DNA of 64,000 nt from Erysipelotrichaceae bacterium. GTDB lineage: Bacteria; Bacillota_I; Bacilli_A; Erysipelotrichales; Erysipelotrichaceae. Shown here one piece after another: positions 51,069 to 60,491 of the stretch. The notes under the pieces were generated by a model that was not told where the DNA came from, made no database searches, and saw only the letters and a program-made list of their open reading frames with translations. Both the position numbers and the translations under genes were made by a program. Location: NCBI GenBank assembly GCA_031272515.1, contig JAISTR010000036.1, forward strand, positions 30,553 to 94,552, read 5' to 3'. How positions within the stretch are numbered: the first letter of the stretch is position 1; every line of letters begins with the position of its first letter.

Positions 51069-51398
51069 ATGGCGAACGAGTATATTGCGATCAAAGATGA
51101 AAAAGATGAAATGGGAATCGTAGCGATTACCCGCCAGGTGTTTGAATCCATCGCCGGACTTTCCGTCAGCGAGGAGTCAATTTTTGAATTACCGGAGAGT
51201 ACACCGTTCTACCATCCCGTTTCCTGCAAAGTCAACCACAAGGAATTTTCCGTGTCCCTGGATGTGAAGATCCGTTTCGGCTCCAACGTCGTCAGCGAAT
51301 GCAGCAAACTGCAGGAAAAAATCCATTCTGCCATAGCCCAGATGACTGATTTGAATTGCCGTAACATCGACATTCGCGTCATCGGCTTCCTCTTCTGA
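51069..51398 (+). CDS. yqhY: Asp23/Gls24 family protein (YqhY-like)
   Basis: A 109-residue Asp23/Gls24 family protein. MGIVAITRQVFESIAGLSV matches the family N-terminal block, and KLQEKIHSAIAQMTDLNCRNIDIRVIGF its C-terminal block (in part). Position just before nusB is that of B. subtilis yqhY, linked there to acetyl-CoA carboxylase control; the acc genes are not adjacent here. MANEYIAI at 51069 is chosen because a promoter ends 17 bases upstream. A small terminator follows. Confidence 0.88.
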   Translation: MANEYIAIKDEKDEMGIVAITRQVFESIAGLSVSEESIFELPESTPFYHPVSCKVNHKEFSVSLDVKIRFGSNVVSECSKLQEKIHSAIAQMTDLNCRNIDIRVIGFLF

Positions 51399-51417
51399 TC
51401 CCGCAAGGGATTTTTTT
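51397..51417 (+). terminator. Terminator after yqhY
   Basis: GATCCC, loop GCAA, GGGAT and seven T; a short stem, so partial read-through to nusB is likely. Confidence 0.6.
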
Positions 51418-51448
51418 AGAATACTATCAAGAAAGATTCAGGTATCGT

Positions 51449-51886
51449 ATGAGTTGTTTGACACGTCACGAAATTCGCACCTGGGCGATGATTTGCCTTT
51501 ACCAGCACCTCTTGTTAAAACGGGAGTTGAGTGCAATTGTTGGGGATATTGACTCTTTGAGCGAGTGCTTCGACCAGCAGATCAGTCAGCCGGTGCAAGA
51601 CCCCAACACGGATCTGGCCAACGATTCCTATTTTCAAAGTCTGATACAGCACTTTAATCAAAACGAAGATACCTTATTGCAAGAAGTCTCCAGTCATCTG
51701 TCCAAAGGCTGGGCTTTTAATCGTTTAAGCGCCATCGAACAGGCGATTTTATTATTGGCTGCCACCGAAATCAAAGCCAAAAAAGTCGATAAACCAGTTG
51801 CGATCGACGAAGCGGTATCGCTGGCCAAGATGTATTGCGATGAAACTGCCTACCGCTATATCAACGGAGTGCTCGACAAACTATGA
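51449..51886 (+). CDS. nusB: Transcription antitermination protein NusB
   Basis: RNA-binding subunit of the rRNA antitermination complex. 145 residues, all-helical: RHEIRTWAMICLYQ near the start, FNRLSAIEQAILLLAATEI near 90 and the C-terminal DEAVSLAKMYCDETAYRYINGVLDKL in part, the family signature (EYVELAKxFGxxxxxxFVNGVLD). It overlaps xseA by four bases and begins the xseAB-ispA-dxs group. Confidence 0.93.
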   Translation: MSCLTRHEIRTWAMICLYQHLLLKRELSAIVGDIDSLSECFDQQISQPVQDPNTDLANDSYFQSLIQHFNQNEDTLLQEVSSHLSKGWAFNRLSAIEQAILLLAATEIKAKKVDKPVAIDEAVSLAKMYCDETAYRYINGVLDKL

Positions 51887-53235
51887 CCCAAAACAAGTTC
51901 TGGAGCGTCAGCGCCCTGGTCAACTACCTCAAAGACAGCATCTCTTCCGATTATCTGCTAAAAAACCTGTGGCTCAAAGGCGAAATTTCCAATTTCAAGA
52001 ATCAGGGAGCACACTGGTATTTTTCATTGAAGGATGAAACCTCCCGCATCAACTGCGTGATGTTTGCCAGCCATAACCAGAAAGTCAAAACAACCATCAA
52101 GGATGGCATGAGCATGCTGGTAAGAGGGGCGGTGAGTGTGTATACCGTCACCGGCAGCCTGCAGTTTTATGCCGAGGAACTACTGCCTTATGGCGTCGGC
52201 GATCTCTACCTGCGCTATCAAGAGCTTCATCAAAAGCTCAGCCAGGCCGGCATCTTTGATGTTTCCCATAAAAAACCGCTGCCCGCTTTTCCGTTGTCCA
52301 TCGGCTTAGTCACCGGGCAAAACAGCGCTGCCATGCACGATGTCTACACAACCATCACCCGGCGCTGGCCGGTCGCGAAAATCACCCCTTACTTCACCCT
52401 GGTGCAGGGAAGCGGGTCCCACCTGAAAATCATCGAAGCCCTCAAAAAAGCCGACGGTAATCACCATGATGTCCTGTTATTGGTGCGCGGCGGCGGTTCC
52501 CTGGAGGACTTATGGGCCTTCAATGAAGAAGACCTCATCAAAACCATCTACCAGCTGAAAACCCCTACAGTCACCGGCATTGGACACGAAAGCGATACAA
52601 CCCTGTCTGATCTGGTCAGCGATGTGCGGGCCAATACCCCAACCGGGGCAGCCGAGCTGGCGGTACCGGATATCCGGGAAGTAAGGATTTCCCTTGTGCA
52701 AAAACAAAACAAACTGGTGCAGCTTTTAAGCCACCGCCTGTCATTACAAAGACAGATCCTCAAGCAGCTGGAAATCAAACCGGTTTACCGGCAGCCGCAA
52801 AGGCTCTACCAGCCCCAGCGGCTGCAGCTGTCCCTTTATCTGGGCACCTTTATAAACTATCAACAGCGCCTGCAACATACCCAAACGACAGTGGACGGCG
52901 CTAGCGAAAGACTGTTTTATCTGGGGCAGAATCTGGTAAGGCGCCAAAAAGAAATTCTGGGGAAACTACAAACCAGCTTTTCAAACCGCTATGAGAATAT
53001 CAAAGTGAATGCCCGATATCAGCTGGCATTATTGGCACAAAAGCTGGATGCGCTCTCGCCTTTGAAGACCCTGCAGAGGGGTTATGCAATCGCCAGAATC
53101 GAAGACCAGGTGATTAAAAGCATCAACCAGGTAAAGGTCCAAGACCAGATCAGTGTGACGGTTTCGGACGGACACTTTGAAGCATACGTTACCAATAAGG
53201 AGGGCAAGCAAACTGATGGAAGAGAAAACCTTTGA
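51883..53235 (+). CDS. xseA: Exodeoxyribonuclease VII large subunit
   Basis: Catalytic subunit of the single-strand exonuclease VII. 450 residues, with N-terminal OB fold (LWLKGEISNFKNQGAHWYFSLKD in part), then the catalytic domain: GLVTGQNSAAMHD near 145, LLVRGGGSLEDLWAFNEE near 197 and TGIGHESDTTLSDLVSDVRANTPTGAAELA in part near 225, followed by a long coiled coil (about 270-400). The end overlaps xseB by 20 bases. Confidence 0.96.
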   Translation: MTQNKFWSVSALVNYLKDSISSDYLLKNLWLKGEISNFKNQGAHWYFSLKDETSRINCVMFASHNQKVKTTIKDGMSMLVRGAVSVYTVTGSLQFYAEELLPYGVGDLYLRYQELHQKLSQAGIFDVSHKKPLPAFPLSIGLVTGQNSAAMHDVYTTITRRWPVAKITPYFTLVQGSGSHLKIIEALKKADGNHHDVLLLVRGGGSLEDLWAFNEEDLIKTIYQLKTPTVTGIGHESDTTLSDLVSDVRANTPTGAAELAVPDIREVRISLVQKQNKLVQLLSHRLSLQRQILKQLEIKPVYRQPQRLYQPQRLQLSLYLGTFINYQQRLQHTQTTVDGASERLFYLGQNLVRRQKEILGKLQTSFSNRYENIKVNARYQLALLAQKLDALSPLKTLQRGYAIARIEDQVIKSINQVKVQDQISVTVSDGHFEAYVTNKEGKQTDGRENL

Positions 53236-53425
53236 ACAGGCGATGGCACGCCTGAACGAAATTACAGCCTTGCTGGAAAACAACGAAGTACCCCTGCAGC
53301 AGGCCATCGGCTTATTTGAGGAGGGGCTTGGTTTGATCAAGTCCTGCAACCTGACCTTAAGCAGCTTTGAAAGCAAAGTAACGGAGTTATTGAAAGACTA
53401 CGAAGATGGATCCAAAACGCTTTGA
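53216..53425 (+). CDS. xseB: Exodeoxyribonuclease VII small subunit
   Basis: Small helical-hairpin partner of XseA. 69 residues with the family pattern TFEQAMARLNEITALLENNEVPLQQAI in part and LFEEGLGLIKSC. MEEKTF at 53216 is chosen over the longer frame because GGAGG lies upstream and it matches the family length. It overlaps xseA and ispA. Confidence 0.93.
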   Translation: MEEKTFEQAMARLNEITALLENNEVPLQQAIGLFEEGLGLIKSCNLTLSSFESKVTELLKDYEDGSKTL

Positions 53426-54242
53426 GACGGCTTTATTGAGCCTTTTTGACAAAGATGAAGACAAGGTCACTCAAGCCTGCCACTATGCGCTAAGCGCATC
53501 CGGAAAGCGGCTAAGACCGCAATTGTTGTTTGCCTTACTAAAGGATTTGCGGATTGCGGAAGAAACCGGGCTTTCCTGCGCTTTGGCGATTGAGCTGGTG
53601 CACAACTACTCGTTAGTCCATGACGATTTGCCGGAGATGGATGATGATGACTGGCGCCATGGCCGGCCGACCATCCACAAAGCCTATGACCAGGCAACGG
53701 CGGTTTTGGCTGGCGATGCCCTGTTGACCAAGGCCTTTGAAGTAATTGCCCAAGACAAAGGCTTGAGCGAAGGGATGCGCGTCAGCTGCATCAGTGCCCT
53801 GGCAAAAGCAGCTGGCCACAAAGGCATGATCCTGGGTCAGGTTTTGGACTTGAATATCGAGTTAGAGAGTGCCGATGGCAGCACTTTGAAAAAGATGGAT
53901 GAGGCCAAGACCGGCGAGCTTTTGGCGCTGCCGCTCTCCTGCGGGCTGATTCTGGCAAATAAAACCGAGCAGATTGAAAGTGCGCAAACCCTGGGAAAAG
54001 CCCTGGGTGTGGCCTTTCAGATTCAGGATGACATCTTTGATGTCACCAAGTCCTTAAAAGAGCTGGGCAAAGAAGCCAGTGATGAAAAGAACCAGAAGGT
54101 CAACTATGTTTCTATATACGGCTTAGAAAAAGCCAAAGCACTGGCAGATGAGCTGTTTCAAACCTGTCTGGACTCTTGCAAGGGCAAGGGTTGGATGAAG
54201 ACCGGGGAATTGATTTCGCATATATCGTTGAGGGACTATTGA
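53406..54242 (+). CDS. ispA: Geranylgeranyl/farnesyl diphosphate synthase (polyprenyl synthetase)
   Basis: Condenses IPP with allylic diphosphates to give farnesyl (or geranylgeranyl) diphosphate. 278 residues. GKRLRPQLLFALL near 35, first Asp-rich motif DDLPEMDDDDWRHGRPT near 74, second motif FQIQDDIFDV near 205. The next gene, dxs, supplies the precursors. Overlaps xseB by 20 bases. Confidence 0.95.
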   Translation: MDPKRFETALLSLFDKDEDKVTQACHYALSASGKRLRPQLLFALLKDLRIAEETGLSCALAIELVHNYSLVHDDLPEMDDDDWRHGRPTIHKAYDQATAVLAGDALLTKAFEVIAQDKGLSEGMRVSCISALAKAAGHKGMILGQVLDLNIELESADGSTLKKMDEAKTGELLALPLSCGLILANKTEQIESAQTLGKALGVAFQIQDDIFDVTKSLKELGKEASDEKNQKVNYVSIYGLEKAKALADELFQTCLDSCKGKGWMKTGELISHISLRDY

Positions 54243-54243
54243 G

Positions 54244-56103
54244 ATGGAATTACAGGATATCGTCAATCCGCTCTTCTTGCAAAAGATGAGCATCAAGGAA
54301 ATGGAGCAGCTGGCCGACCAGATCCGAGCGTTTCTGATTGCCAGTGTTTCCAAAACCGGCGGTCATCTCTCCAGCAACCTGGGGGTGGTGGAGCTGACCA
54401 TCGCTTTGCACCGGGTCTTTCATTCGCCCCAGGACAAGCTGATTTTTGATGTCGGCCATCAGGCCTATGTCCATAAGATCCTGACTGGGCGGGCCAAGGA
54501 TTTCAAAAACCTGCGGCAGTACAAGGGACTGTCCGGCTTCTTGAAAAAAAGCGAGAGTGAGCACGATGTCTGGGAAGCCGGACACTCCTCCACTTCACTT
54601 TCCGCAGCTTTGGGCATGGCCATTGCCCGGGATTTGAACGATGAAAAATATCACATCGTCCCCATCATCGGCGATGGTGCCCTGACCGGCGGCATGGCCT
54701 ATGAGGCACTGGACCAGATTGGTTCTTTAAAAAAGAACATGATGATCATACTCAATGACAACGACATGTCGATTTCCCGCAATGTCGGTGCCATTTCCAA
54801 GGGCTTTGAGCAGCTGCGGGAATCGCGGCCCTACCACTCCTTGAAAGGGGAGGTCAAGGCGATTTTGTCCAAGACCAAGGTCGGCCGCTCGATGCTGACA
54901 GGACTGCGCGGGGTGCGCGACTTCTTCAAGGACAAAATCATTCAATCCTCGCTTTTCTCGGATTTGGGCATCGAGTACTTCGGTCCGATTGACGGCCATG
55001 ATTTGCGCAAGATGATCCGCATTTTCTCCTTAGCCAAGGACCACGAAGGCCCGGTGGTCATCCATGTGGTGACCAAAAAGGGCAAGGGTTACCGCTTCTG
55101 CGAAGAGGACACGACCGGCCAATGGCACGGGGTGAGTCCCTTTGACCCTGCTACCGGCAAACCCATTAAAAAGGGGGATACCGGTGTTGCCTGGTCCCAG
55201 GTCATCACCAATACGCTGGTAAGGCTGGCCAAACAGAACGAAGAGCTGGTGGTCTTGACGCCGGCGATGATGGCCGGCAGCAAGCTCCAGATGTTTGCGG
55301 ACAATTATCCAAAACGCATCTTTGACTGCGGGATTGCCGAAGAGCACGCAGCCACTCTGGCTGCCGCCTTGGCGCAAAGCGGCAAGCGGCCGTTTCTTTC
55401 CATCTATTCCTCCTTTTTACAAAGGGCCTATGACCAGATCAACCACGACATCTGCCGGACCAGCAGTCCGGTGGTCATCGGCATTGACCGCTCTGGCTTG
55501 GTAGGGGAGGATGGCGATACCCATCACGGGGTCTTTGATGTCGGCATCCTGAGACCTTTGCCCAACCTGATTATTGCCCAGCCCAAGGATGCCACTGAAG
55601 CCCAGCATCTGCTTTTTACGGCCTTTAAGCAGGACAAGCCCTTTGCCTTGCGCTATCCCCGGGGCAGCCGCTATTTTGCGGAAGTCAAGCAGCTGATGGA
55701 AATTCCGGTCGGCAGCTGGGAAGCCTATGAGTCGCAAAGCGGCGAGAAGGCTTTCATCTTAACCTATGGCGATGATGTCGATGTCATCAAGACCGAGATT
55801 TTCCATCGCGAGTGGCCGGTGACGGTTGTCAACTGCCGCTTCTTCAAGCCGCTGGCGGAGGCGATGCTGTACTCGCTGGCGGAAAAGCAGCTGCCGGTAT
55901 TTGTCTATGAACCGGATATGTTGGCAGGGGGGCTTTCCTCCGCCATCATGGAATACGACAACGACCACAACCTGGGCTTGCATTTATTGCGCTATGGAAT
56001 CGGGGATGAATATGTGACCCATGGTTCCGTTGCCCAGCTGCGCAAGCACCTGGGACTGGACCTCAAGCATTTTATGGAGCAGGTGAAAAAGGAGCTGGGC
56101 TAA
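54244..56103 (+). CDS. dxs: 1-deoxy-D-xylulose-5-phosphate synthase
   Basis: First enzyme of the MEP isoprenoid pathway, thiamine-diphosphate dependent. 619 residues. GGHLSSNLGVVELTIALH near 36, GDGALTGGMAYEALDQIG near 143 (ThDP-binding GDG...N), a pyrimidine-binding domain with EEHAATLAAALA near 365, and DRSGLVGEDGDTHHGVFDV near 415. Starts two bases after ispA. Shows the organism uses the MEP route. Confidence 0.97.
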   Translation: MELQDIVNPLFLQKMSIKEMEQLADQIRAFLIASVSKTGGHLSSNLGVVELTIALHRVFHSPQDKLIFDVGHQAYVHKILTGRAKDFKNLRQYKGLSGFLKKSESEHDVWEAGHSSTSLSAALGMAIARDLNDEKYHIVPIIGDGALTGGMAYEALDQIGSLKKNMMIILNDNDMSISRNVGAISKGFEQLRESRPYHSLKGEVKAILSKTKVGRSMLTGLRGVRDFFKDKIIQSSLFSDLGIEYFGPIDGHDLRKMIRIFSLAKDHEGPVVIHVVTKKGKGYRFCEEDTTGQWHGVSPFDPATGKPIKKGDTGVAWSQVITNTLVRLAKQNEELVVLTPAMMAGSKLQMFADNYPKRIFDCGIAEEHAATLAAALAQSGKRPFLSIYSSFLQRAYDQINHDICRTSSPVVIGIDRSGLVGEDGDTHHGVFDVGILRPLPNLIIAQPKDATEAQHLLFTAFKQDKPFALRYPRGSRYFAEVKQLMEIPVGSWEAYESQSGEKAFILTYGDDVDVIKTEIFHREWPVTVVNCRFFKPLAEAMLYSLAEKQLPVFVYEPDMLAGGLSSAIMEYDNDHNLGLHLLRYGIGDEYVTHGSVAQLRKHLGLDLKHFMEQVKKELG

Positions 56104-56104
56104 A

Positions 56105-56824
56105 ATGCGCCTGGACCGCTATCTTGTCGAACACAACTATTTTTCCAGCCGTGCCAAAGCCCAGGATGCCATACGGCGCGGACTGGTGCTGGTCAATCAA
56201 AGCGTCATAAACAAAAGCGGAATGGAAGTGAAAGAGGGTGACACCGTTGAACTGGTGGCGCATGATTTCTATGTCTCCAGAGCCGGGGAAAAGCTGCAGT
56301 TTGCCTTAAGGGAGTGCGGCATCAATCTTTTGGATGCCGTGGTATTGGACATCGGCTGCAGCACCGGTGGTTTTATCGAAGTGTGTTTGAAGGCCGGGGC
56401 GAAATATGTCTATGGCGTCGATGTGGGAAGCAGTCAATTGGATCAAAGCCTGCGCTTAGATCCCCGGGTAACTGCCTTTGAAAACACCGATGCCAGAGAA
56501 CTGAACCAAGGGATGTTTGTGATGCCGATTACCTTTTTCACCATGGATGTATCCTTTATCTCCTGCTTGAAGATTCTAAAACCACTTCAGAAATGGCTGC
56601 CAAAAGAAACCCCGGGACTGGTCTTGATCAAGCCGCAGTTTGAGGCGGATCAAAAGGCGCTCAATAAGCGCGGGGTCATAAAAAATGGTAGAATGAATCT
56701 GCAGATTGCGGAGTCTGTAATCGCCCAAATGAAAGCCTCCGGAATCCAAATATTTAAAATTTCACAAAGTTTTTTGCCCGGCAAGGAAGGAAATCTCGAA
56801 TTTTTTGCCTATATTAGTTTGTGA
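56105..56824 (+). CDS. tlyA: TlyA family rRNA methyltransferase/hemolysin-like protein
   Basis: A 239-residue protein with N-terminal S4 RNA-binding domain (RLDRYLVEHNYFSSRAKAQDAIRRG in part) and an FtsJ-type methyltransferase domain: VVLDIGCSTGGFIEVCLKAGAKYVYGVD in part near 80 (SAM site), and LVLIKPQFEADQKA near 177 (KPQFE). The YqxC/TlyA position between dxs and recN is conserved; the usual ahrC/argR gene in between is absent. TlyA of mycobacteria 2'-O-methylates rRNA. Confidence 0.93.
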   Translation: MRLDRYLVEHNYFSSRAKAQDAIRRGLVLVNQSVINKSGMEVKEGDTVELVAHDFYVSRAGEKLQFALRECGINLLDAVVLDIGCSTGGFIEVCLKAGAKYVYGVDVGSSQLDQSLRLDPRVTAFENTDARELNQGMFVMPITFFTMDVSFISCLKILKPLQKWLPKETPGLVLIKPQFEADQKALNKRGVIKNGRMNLQIAESVIAQMKASGIQIFKISQSFLPGKEGNLEFFAYISL

Positions 56825-56835
56825 GGTACAATACA

Positions 56836-58479
56836 ATGCTGGAGAGACTGTGGATTAAAAACTATATTCTGATCGAAGAGCTGGAGCTGGAACTGCCCCG
56901 GCGCTTTTCCGCCTTTACCGGGGAAACCGGGGCAGGCAAATCGATTTTCATCGATGCCCTGGGCTTGCTATGCGGCGAGCGCACCTCCGCGGATGTGGTA
57001 CGGCGTGAGTGCGACAAGGCGATTATCGAAGGGGTGTTTTCCTTCAATCACCCGATTACTTTAAGACTGTTACAGGAAAACGGCTTTGATCCCAATGAGA
57101 GCACGATTTTAACCCGGGAGATCCAAAGTGATGGCAAATCGCTGGCCAGGGTCAACCACAGGGTGGTAACCGTGTCGCTATTAAGGGAGTTGACTGCCCA
57201 TGAGATTGACATTCACTCCCAGCGCGATTCCCAATACCTGCTGCAGGCCAAAAATCATTTGGGACTGATTGATGCCTATGGCAGCGACCCCTTAGAGTTG
57301 GCAGCTTTGGCGGATGCCTATCACGCTTATCAAAACGTAAAGAAAGAACTGGATGACACCCTGCACAGCGACTACCGCGAAGAGGACATCGAGTTTCTGT
57401 CTGCCCAGATAGAGGAAATCGAAAGCGCCAAGCTGAGTGAAAACGAAGAGGAGAGTTTAAATCAAAGGCAGAAGGAAATGATGTCCTTTGAAAAGACCCA
57501 TCTGGCTCTAAGCCAGGCGACATCACTTTTAGAGTCGGAAGGGGGTATTGAGGAGCAGCTTTACCGCTTATCGCAAACCCTTTCCCATCTGGACAATGAA
57601 TTTTTACAGACGCAAAACGAACGCCTGCAATCCCAGTATGCGGAACTACGTGATATTTCAGCCTTATTGAATGACTACTACCGCAAGCTGGAATTCAGCG
57701 AAAAGGAGCTCAATGAAATCCAGGAGCGGCTCTTTATTATCGCCAGATTGAAGAGAAAATACGGCAATTCCGTAAAGGAAATCCAAAATACCCTGGAGAA
57801 TCTGAAAAGCCGGCGGGAGCGCATCAGCCACCGGCAGGAGTACATCGAGGAAATGCAGCAAAAGCTCAGCGAACTGCACAGCATCTACCTCAAGCAAGCC
57901 GCCGAAGTCACGCTTTTGCGGCAGGAGAGTGCGAAGCATCTGCAAGAGCAGGTATTGGCCAGCCTGGCGGATCTGGAGCTGGATAAGACCCGCTTTGAAA
58001 TCCGCTTTGAAGAATGCCAGGAGAGTGCTTTGGGCAACCAGAGTGCCGAGTTTTTCCTCTCCACTAACCCCGGAGAGCCGCTCAGACCGCTGATTAAGGT
58101 CGCCAGCGGCGGAGAACTCTCCAGGCTGATGCTGGGCTTAAAGTCGGTGTTTTCGCGCTATCAGGGTCTTTCCACGGTGGTCTTTGACGAAATTGACACC
58201 GGTGTCAGCGGCTTTGTGGCTTCTGCCATCGGCCATAAGATGGCCCAGCTGTCTTTGGACATGCAGGTTCTGGCTGTGACCCACCTGGCGCCCGTCGCTG
58301 CCTGCAGCGACCAGCATTTCTATGTCTATAAGACTCAGGAAGAGTCCACGGTCAGCGGTGTGCGGCTTTTAAGCGAGGAGGACCGCATCCGGGAGCTGGC
58401 ATTAATTGCCACCGGGTCCTTCAGTGAAGCCTCGCTTTCGGCCGCCCGTGAACTGTTTCTGCGCTCGCAAAGTGAATAA
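56836..58479 (+). CDS. recN: DNA repair protein RecN
   Basis: SMC-like ATPase for double-strand break repair. 547 residues. LERLWIKNYILIEELELEL at the start, Walker A TGETGAGKS near 31, long coiled coils (about 150-350), ABC signature VASGGELSRLMLGLKSV near 423, Walker B VVFDEIDTGVSG near 448 and VTHLAPVA near 480. ATG 56836 with GAGGT eight bases upstream is preferred to GTG 56821. Starts 12 bases after tlyA. Confidence 0.95.
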   Translation: MLERLWIKNYILIEELELELPRRFSAFTGETGAGKSIFIDALGLLCGERTSADVVRRECDKAIIEGVFSFNHPITLRLLQENGFDPNESTILTREIQSDGKSLARVNHRVVTVSLLRELTAHEIDIHSQRDSQYLLQAKNHLGLIDAYGSDPLELAALADAYHAYQNVKKELDDTLHSDYREEDIEFLSAQIEEIESAKLSENEEESLNQRQKEMMSFEKTHLALSQATSLLESEGGIEEQLYRLSQTLSHLDNEFLQTQNERLQSQYAELRDISALLNDYYRKLEFSEKELNEIQERLFIIARLKRKYGNSVKEIQNTLENLKSRRERISHRQEYIEEMQQKLSELHSIYLKQAAEVTLLRQESAKHLQEQVLASLADLELDKTRFEIRFEECQESALGNQSAEFFLSTNPGEPLRPLIKVASGGELSRLMLGLKSVFSRYQGLSTVVFDEIDTGVSGFVASAIGHKMAQLSLDMQVLAVTHLAPVAACSDQHFYVYKTQEESTVSGVRLLSEEDRIRELALIATGSFSEASLSAARELFLRSQSE

Positions 58480-58482
58480 TCC

Positions 58483-59562
58483 ATGACCAAGATTCTGTTT
58501 CATATTGATCTCAACGCCTTCTATGCCAATGCCGAGATTTTACTGGACCCCTCACTGGAGAATACCGATATGGTGGTCAGCGGCTCCTCCAGCCGTTCAG
58601 TCGTTACTACCGCAACCTACTCAGCCCGCAAATACGGCATCCATAGCGGTATGAGCTTAGCCCAGGCCCTAAAGCTTTGCCCGACTTTGAAGGTCGTCAA
58701 AGGACACCACCGCTTCTACGAAAAATTATCCAATTTATTTATCGACTATATCAAGACCATCACCCCTTTGGTGGAGCAGGTCAGCATCGACGAGTGCTAT
58801 GCGGACATGAGTGAGGCGATGCTGCGCTATGACAAGCCCTTTGATCTGGCAATGGAGATCCAGCATGTGCTCTTGCAGAAGTATCACCTGAAGTGCTCGA
58901 TTGGCATTGCCGCCAACCGCTTTCTGGCAAAGATGGCCTCCGATATGAAAAAACCGATGGGCATCACCTGGATTCATGAACAGGATGTGGCCAAGATGAT
59001 CTGGCCTTTGCCGGTGGAGCAGATGTATGGCATCGGCAAGCGCACTGCCCCTTTACTTAAGAAGCAGGGCATTGAGACCATCGGCGATATCACCAAGCGG
59101 GAGAATCAGGAAATACTGCGCCGTATTTTTGGCAAGAGCTATCTGCAGGTAGTAAACGAAGCCAATGGCAAGGGCTCGGATGTTTTGGAGCTAACCAGCA
59201 AAGCCAAGTCCATCGGCCAGTCCTCGACTTTCGCCCAGGATGTGGTGGACTATGAAGAGGTGAAGGTGCTGTTATGGGAGCTGGCGCAGAAGGTTTCTTT
59301 TCGGCTGATTGAGGAAAACCTGGTCGCCAGCCATGTGACCCTGACCATCCGGACCTTTGATTTTGTCAATCTGGTGCGCTCGCAAAACTGCGGCCGCTAC
59401 ATCAATAACAGCCGTGACCTTTATGAAGAGGCGCTTTCCCTCTATGACCGCTTCGCCCCGGACAAGCCGGTGCGGCTTTTGGGCATCAGTGTCAAGGACC
59501 TGAAGGTGCAGCAGCAGATTTCCAAGCAGCTCAGCCTCTTTGAGAGCATGGAGGATGCATGA
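58483..59562 (+). CDS. dinB: DNA polymerase IV (Y family)
   Basis: Error-prone translesion polymerase. 359 residues. FHIDLNAFYANAE at the start (Asp of the active site), YSARKYGIHSGMSLAQALKLCP near 46 in part, SIDECYADMS near 103 (catalytic Asp-Glu), GIAANRFLAKMASD near 139, then HhH thumb and little-finger domain. The C-terminal QLSLF near 350 is a typical beta-clamp binding motif (QLxLF). Placed directly between recN and xerD. Confidence 0.95.
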   Translation: MTKILFHIDLNAFYANAEILLDPSLENTDMVVSGSSSRSVVTTATYSARKYGIHSGMSLAQALKLCPTLKVVKGHHRFYEKLSNLFIDYIKTITPLVEQVSIDECYADMSEAMLRYDKPFDLAMEIQHVLLQKYHLKCSIGIAANRFLAKMASDMKKPMGITWIHEQDVAKMIWPLPVEQMYGIGKRTAPLLKKQGIETIGDITKRENQEILRRIFGKSYLQVVNEANGKGSDVLELTSKAKSIGQSSTFAQDVVDYEEVKVLLWELAQKVSFRLIEENLVASHVTLTIRTFDFVNLVRSQNCGRYINNSRDLYEEALSLYDRFAPDKPVRLLGISVKDLKVQQQISKQLSLFESMEDA

Positions 59563-60491
59563 AACTGGATGAGGCCTATCAAATCTACTATCAGCAATTA
59601 AGCGTCAATGAGAACCGTTCCCTGGCGACTTTGCGCTCGTATGAAAGTGAGCTGACGCAGTATCTCGCTTTTTTGAAAAACAAGGATGTCGCGGATATGC
59701 GGGAAATCAGCCACGAAATCTTGCAGGAGTATGTTTTCACCAGCATGAAAACCAAGAAGGTGCGCTCGGTAGCGCACAGCCTCTCGGTCATCCGTGGCTT
59801 TCACGCACATATCCATCAGCTGTACCCAGAGATTAATGACCCCAGCCTGAAGGTGCGGGTGCACCATCCGGAGAAATCCCTGCCGAAGTATTTCAGTGAG
59901 AGCGAACTGGAAAAACTGTTTGATTACTTCAAAGACGATGACAAGGGTATTTTGGCCAAGGCGATGTTTGAGATGATTTATGCCTGTGGCTTACGGGTGA
60001 GTGAACTTTGCGCTTTGACCTTCAATCAGCTCAATGTGGAAAACCGGATGCTGCGGGTGCTGGGCAAAGGCAACAAGGAGCGGCTGGTACCGATTTCCAG
60101 CTATTCTTTGACGGTACTGAATGAATACCTGAAAATCCGGCCTTCCCGGGACAAGTATCACAGTCCACTCATCTTTATCAACAAAAAGGGCAAGCCGGTC
60201 AGCCGGCAGAGCGTCTGGCGGATGCTGCATGAGGCGCTGTTGGCCAGCGGTGCCAATGTGTCCTTTTCCCCGCACACCCTGCGCCATACCTTTGCGACGG
60301 ACCTCTTGGCCAATGGTGCCGATTTGCGCTCGGTGCAGGAGCTTTTGGGACATTCCAGCATCGCCACCACCCAGATTTATACCCATGTGCAGCGCAAGCA
60401 ACTGACCAGCGCCTATGACCGTTTCTTTCCAACCCACCATAGCGAACCTGAAAAAACCGAAAAGAAGGGGGAAGAGGATGATTCAAAATGA
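59559..60491 (+). CDS. xerD: Tyrosine recombinase XerD/XerC
   Basis: Site-specific recombinase that resolves chromosome dimers at dif. 310 residues: SAM-like core-binding domain (about 1-95), catalytic domain with ACGLRVSELCALT near 145 (Arg), GKGNKERLVPI near 170 (Lys), HTLRHTFATDLL near 243 (His-Arg), LGHSSIATTQIYTH near 266 (His and nucleophile Tyr). Position after recN/dinB with no integrase neighbours favours a housekeeping Xer. Confidence 0.93.
   Translation: MKLDEAYQIYYQQLSVNENRSLATLRSYESELTQYLAFLKNKDVADMREISHEILQEYVFTSMKTKKVRSVAHSLSVIRGFHAHIHQLYPEINDPSLKVRVHHPEKSLPKYFSESELEKLFDYFKDDDKGILAKAMFEMIYACGLRVSELCALTFNQLNVENRMLRVLGKGNKERLVPISSYSLTVLNEYLKIRPSRDKYHSPLIFINKKGKPVSRQSVWRMLHEALLASGANVSFSPHTLRHTFATDLLANGADLRSVQELLGHSSIATTQIYTHVQRKQLTSAYDRFFPTHHSEPEKTEKKGEEDDSK

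Noticed and set aside
59559..60491. Phage or transposon integrase instead of Xer
   Set aside because: It sits within a conserved repair gene row, has no excisionase, att repeats or cargo, and its length and motifs fit XerD.
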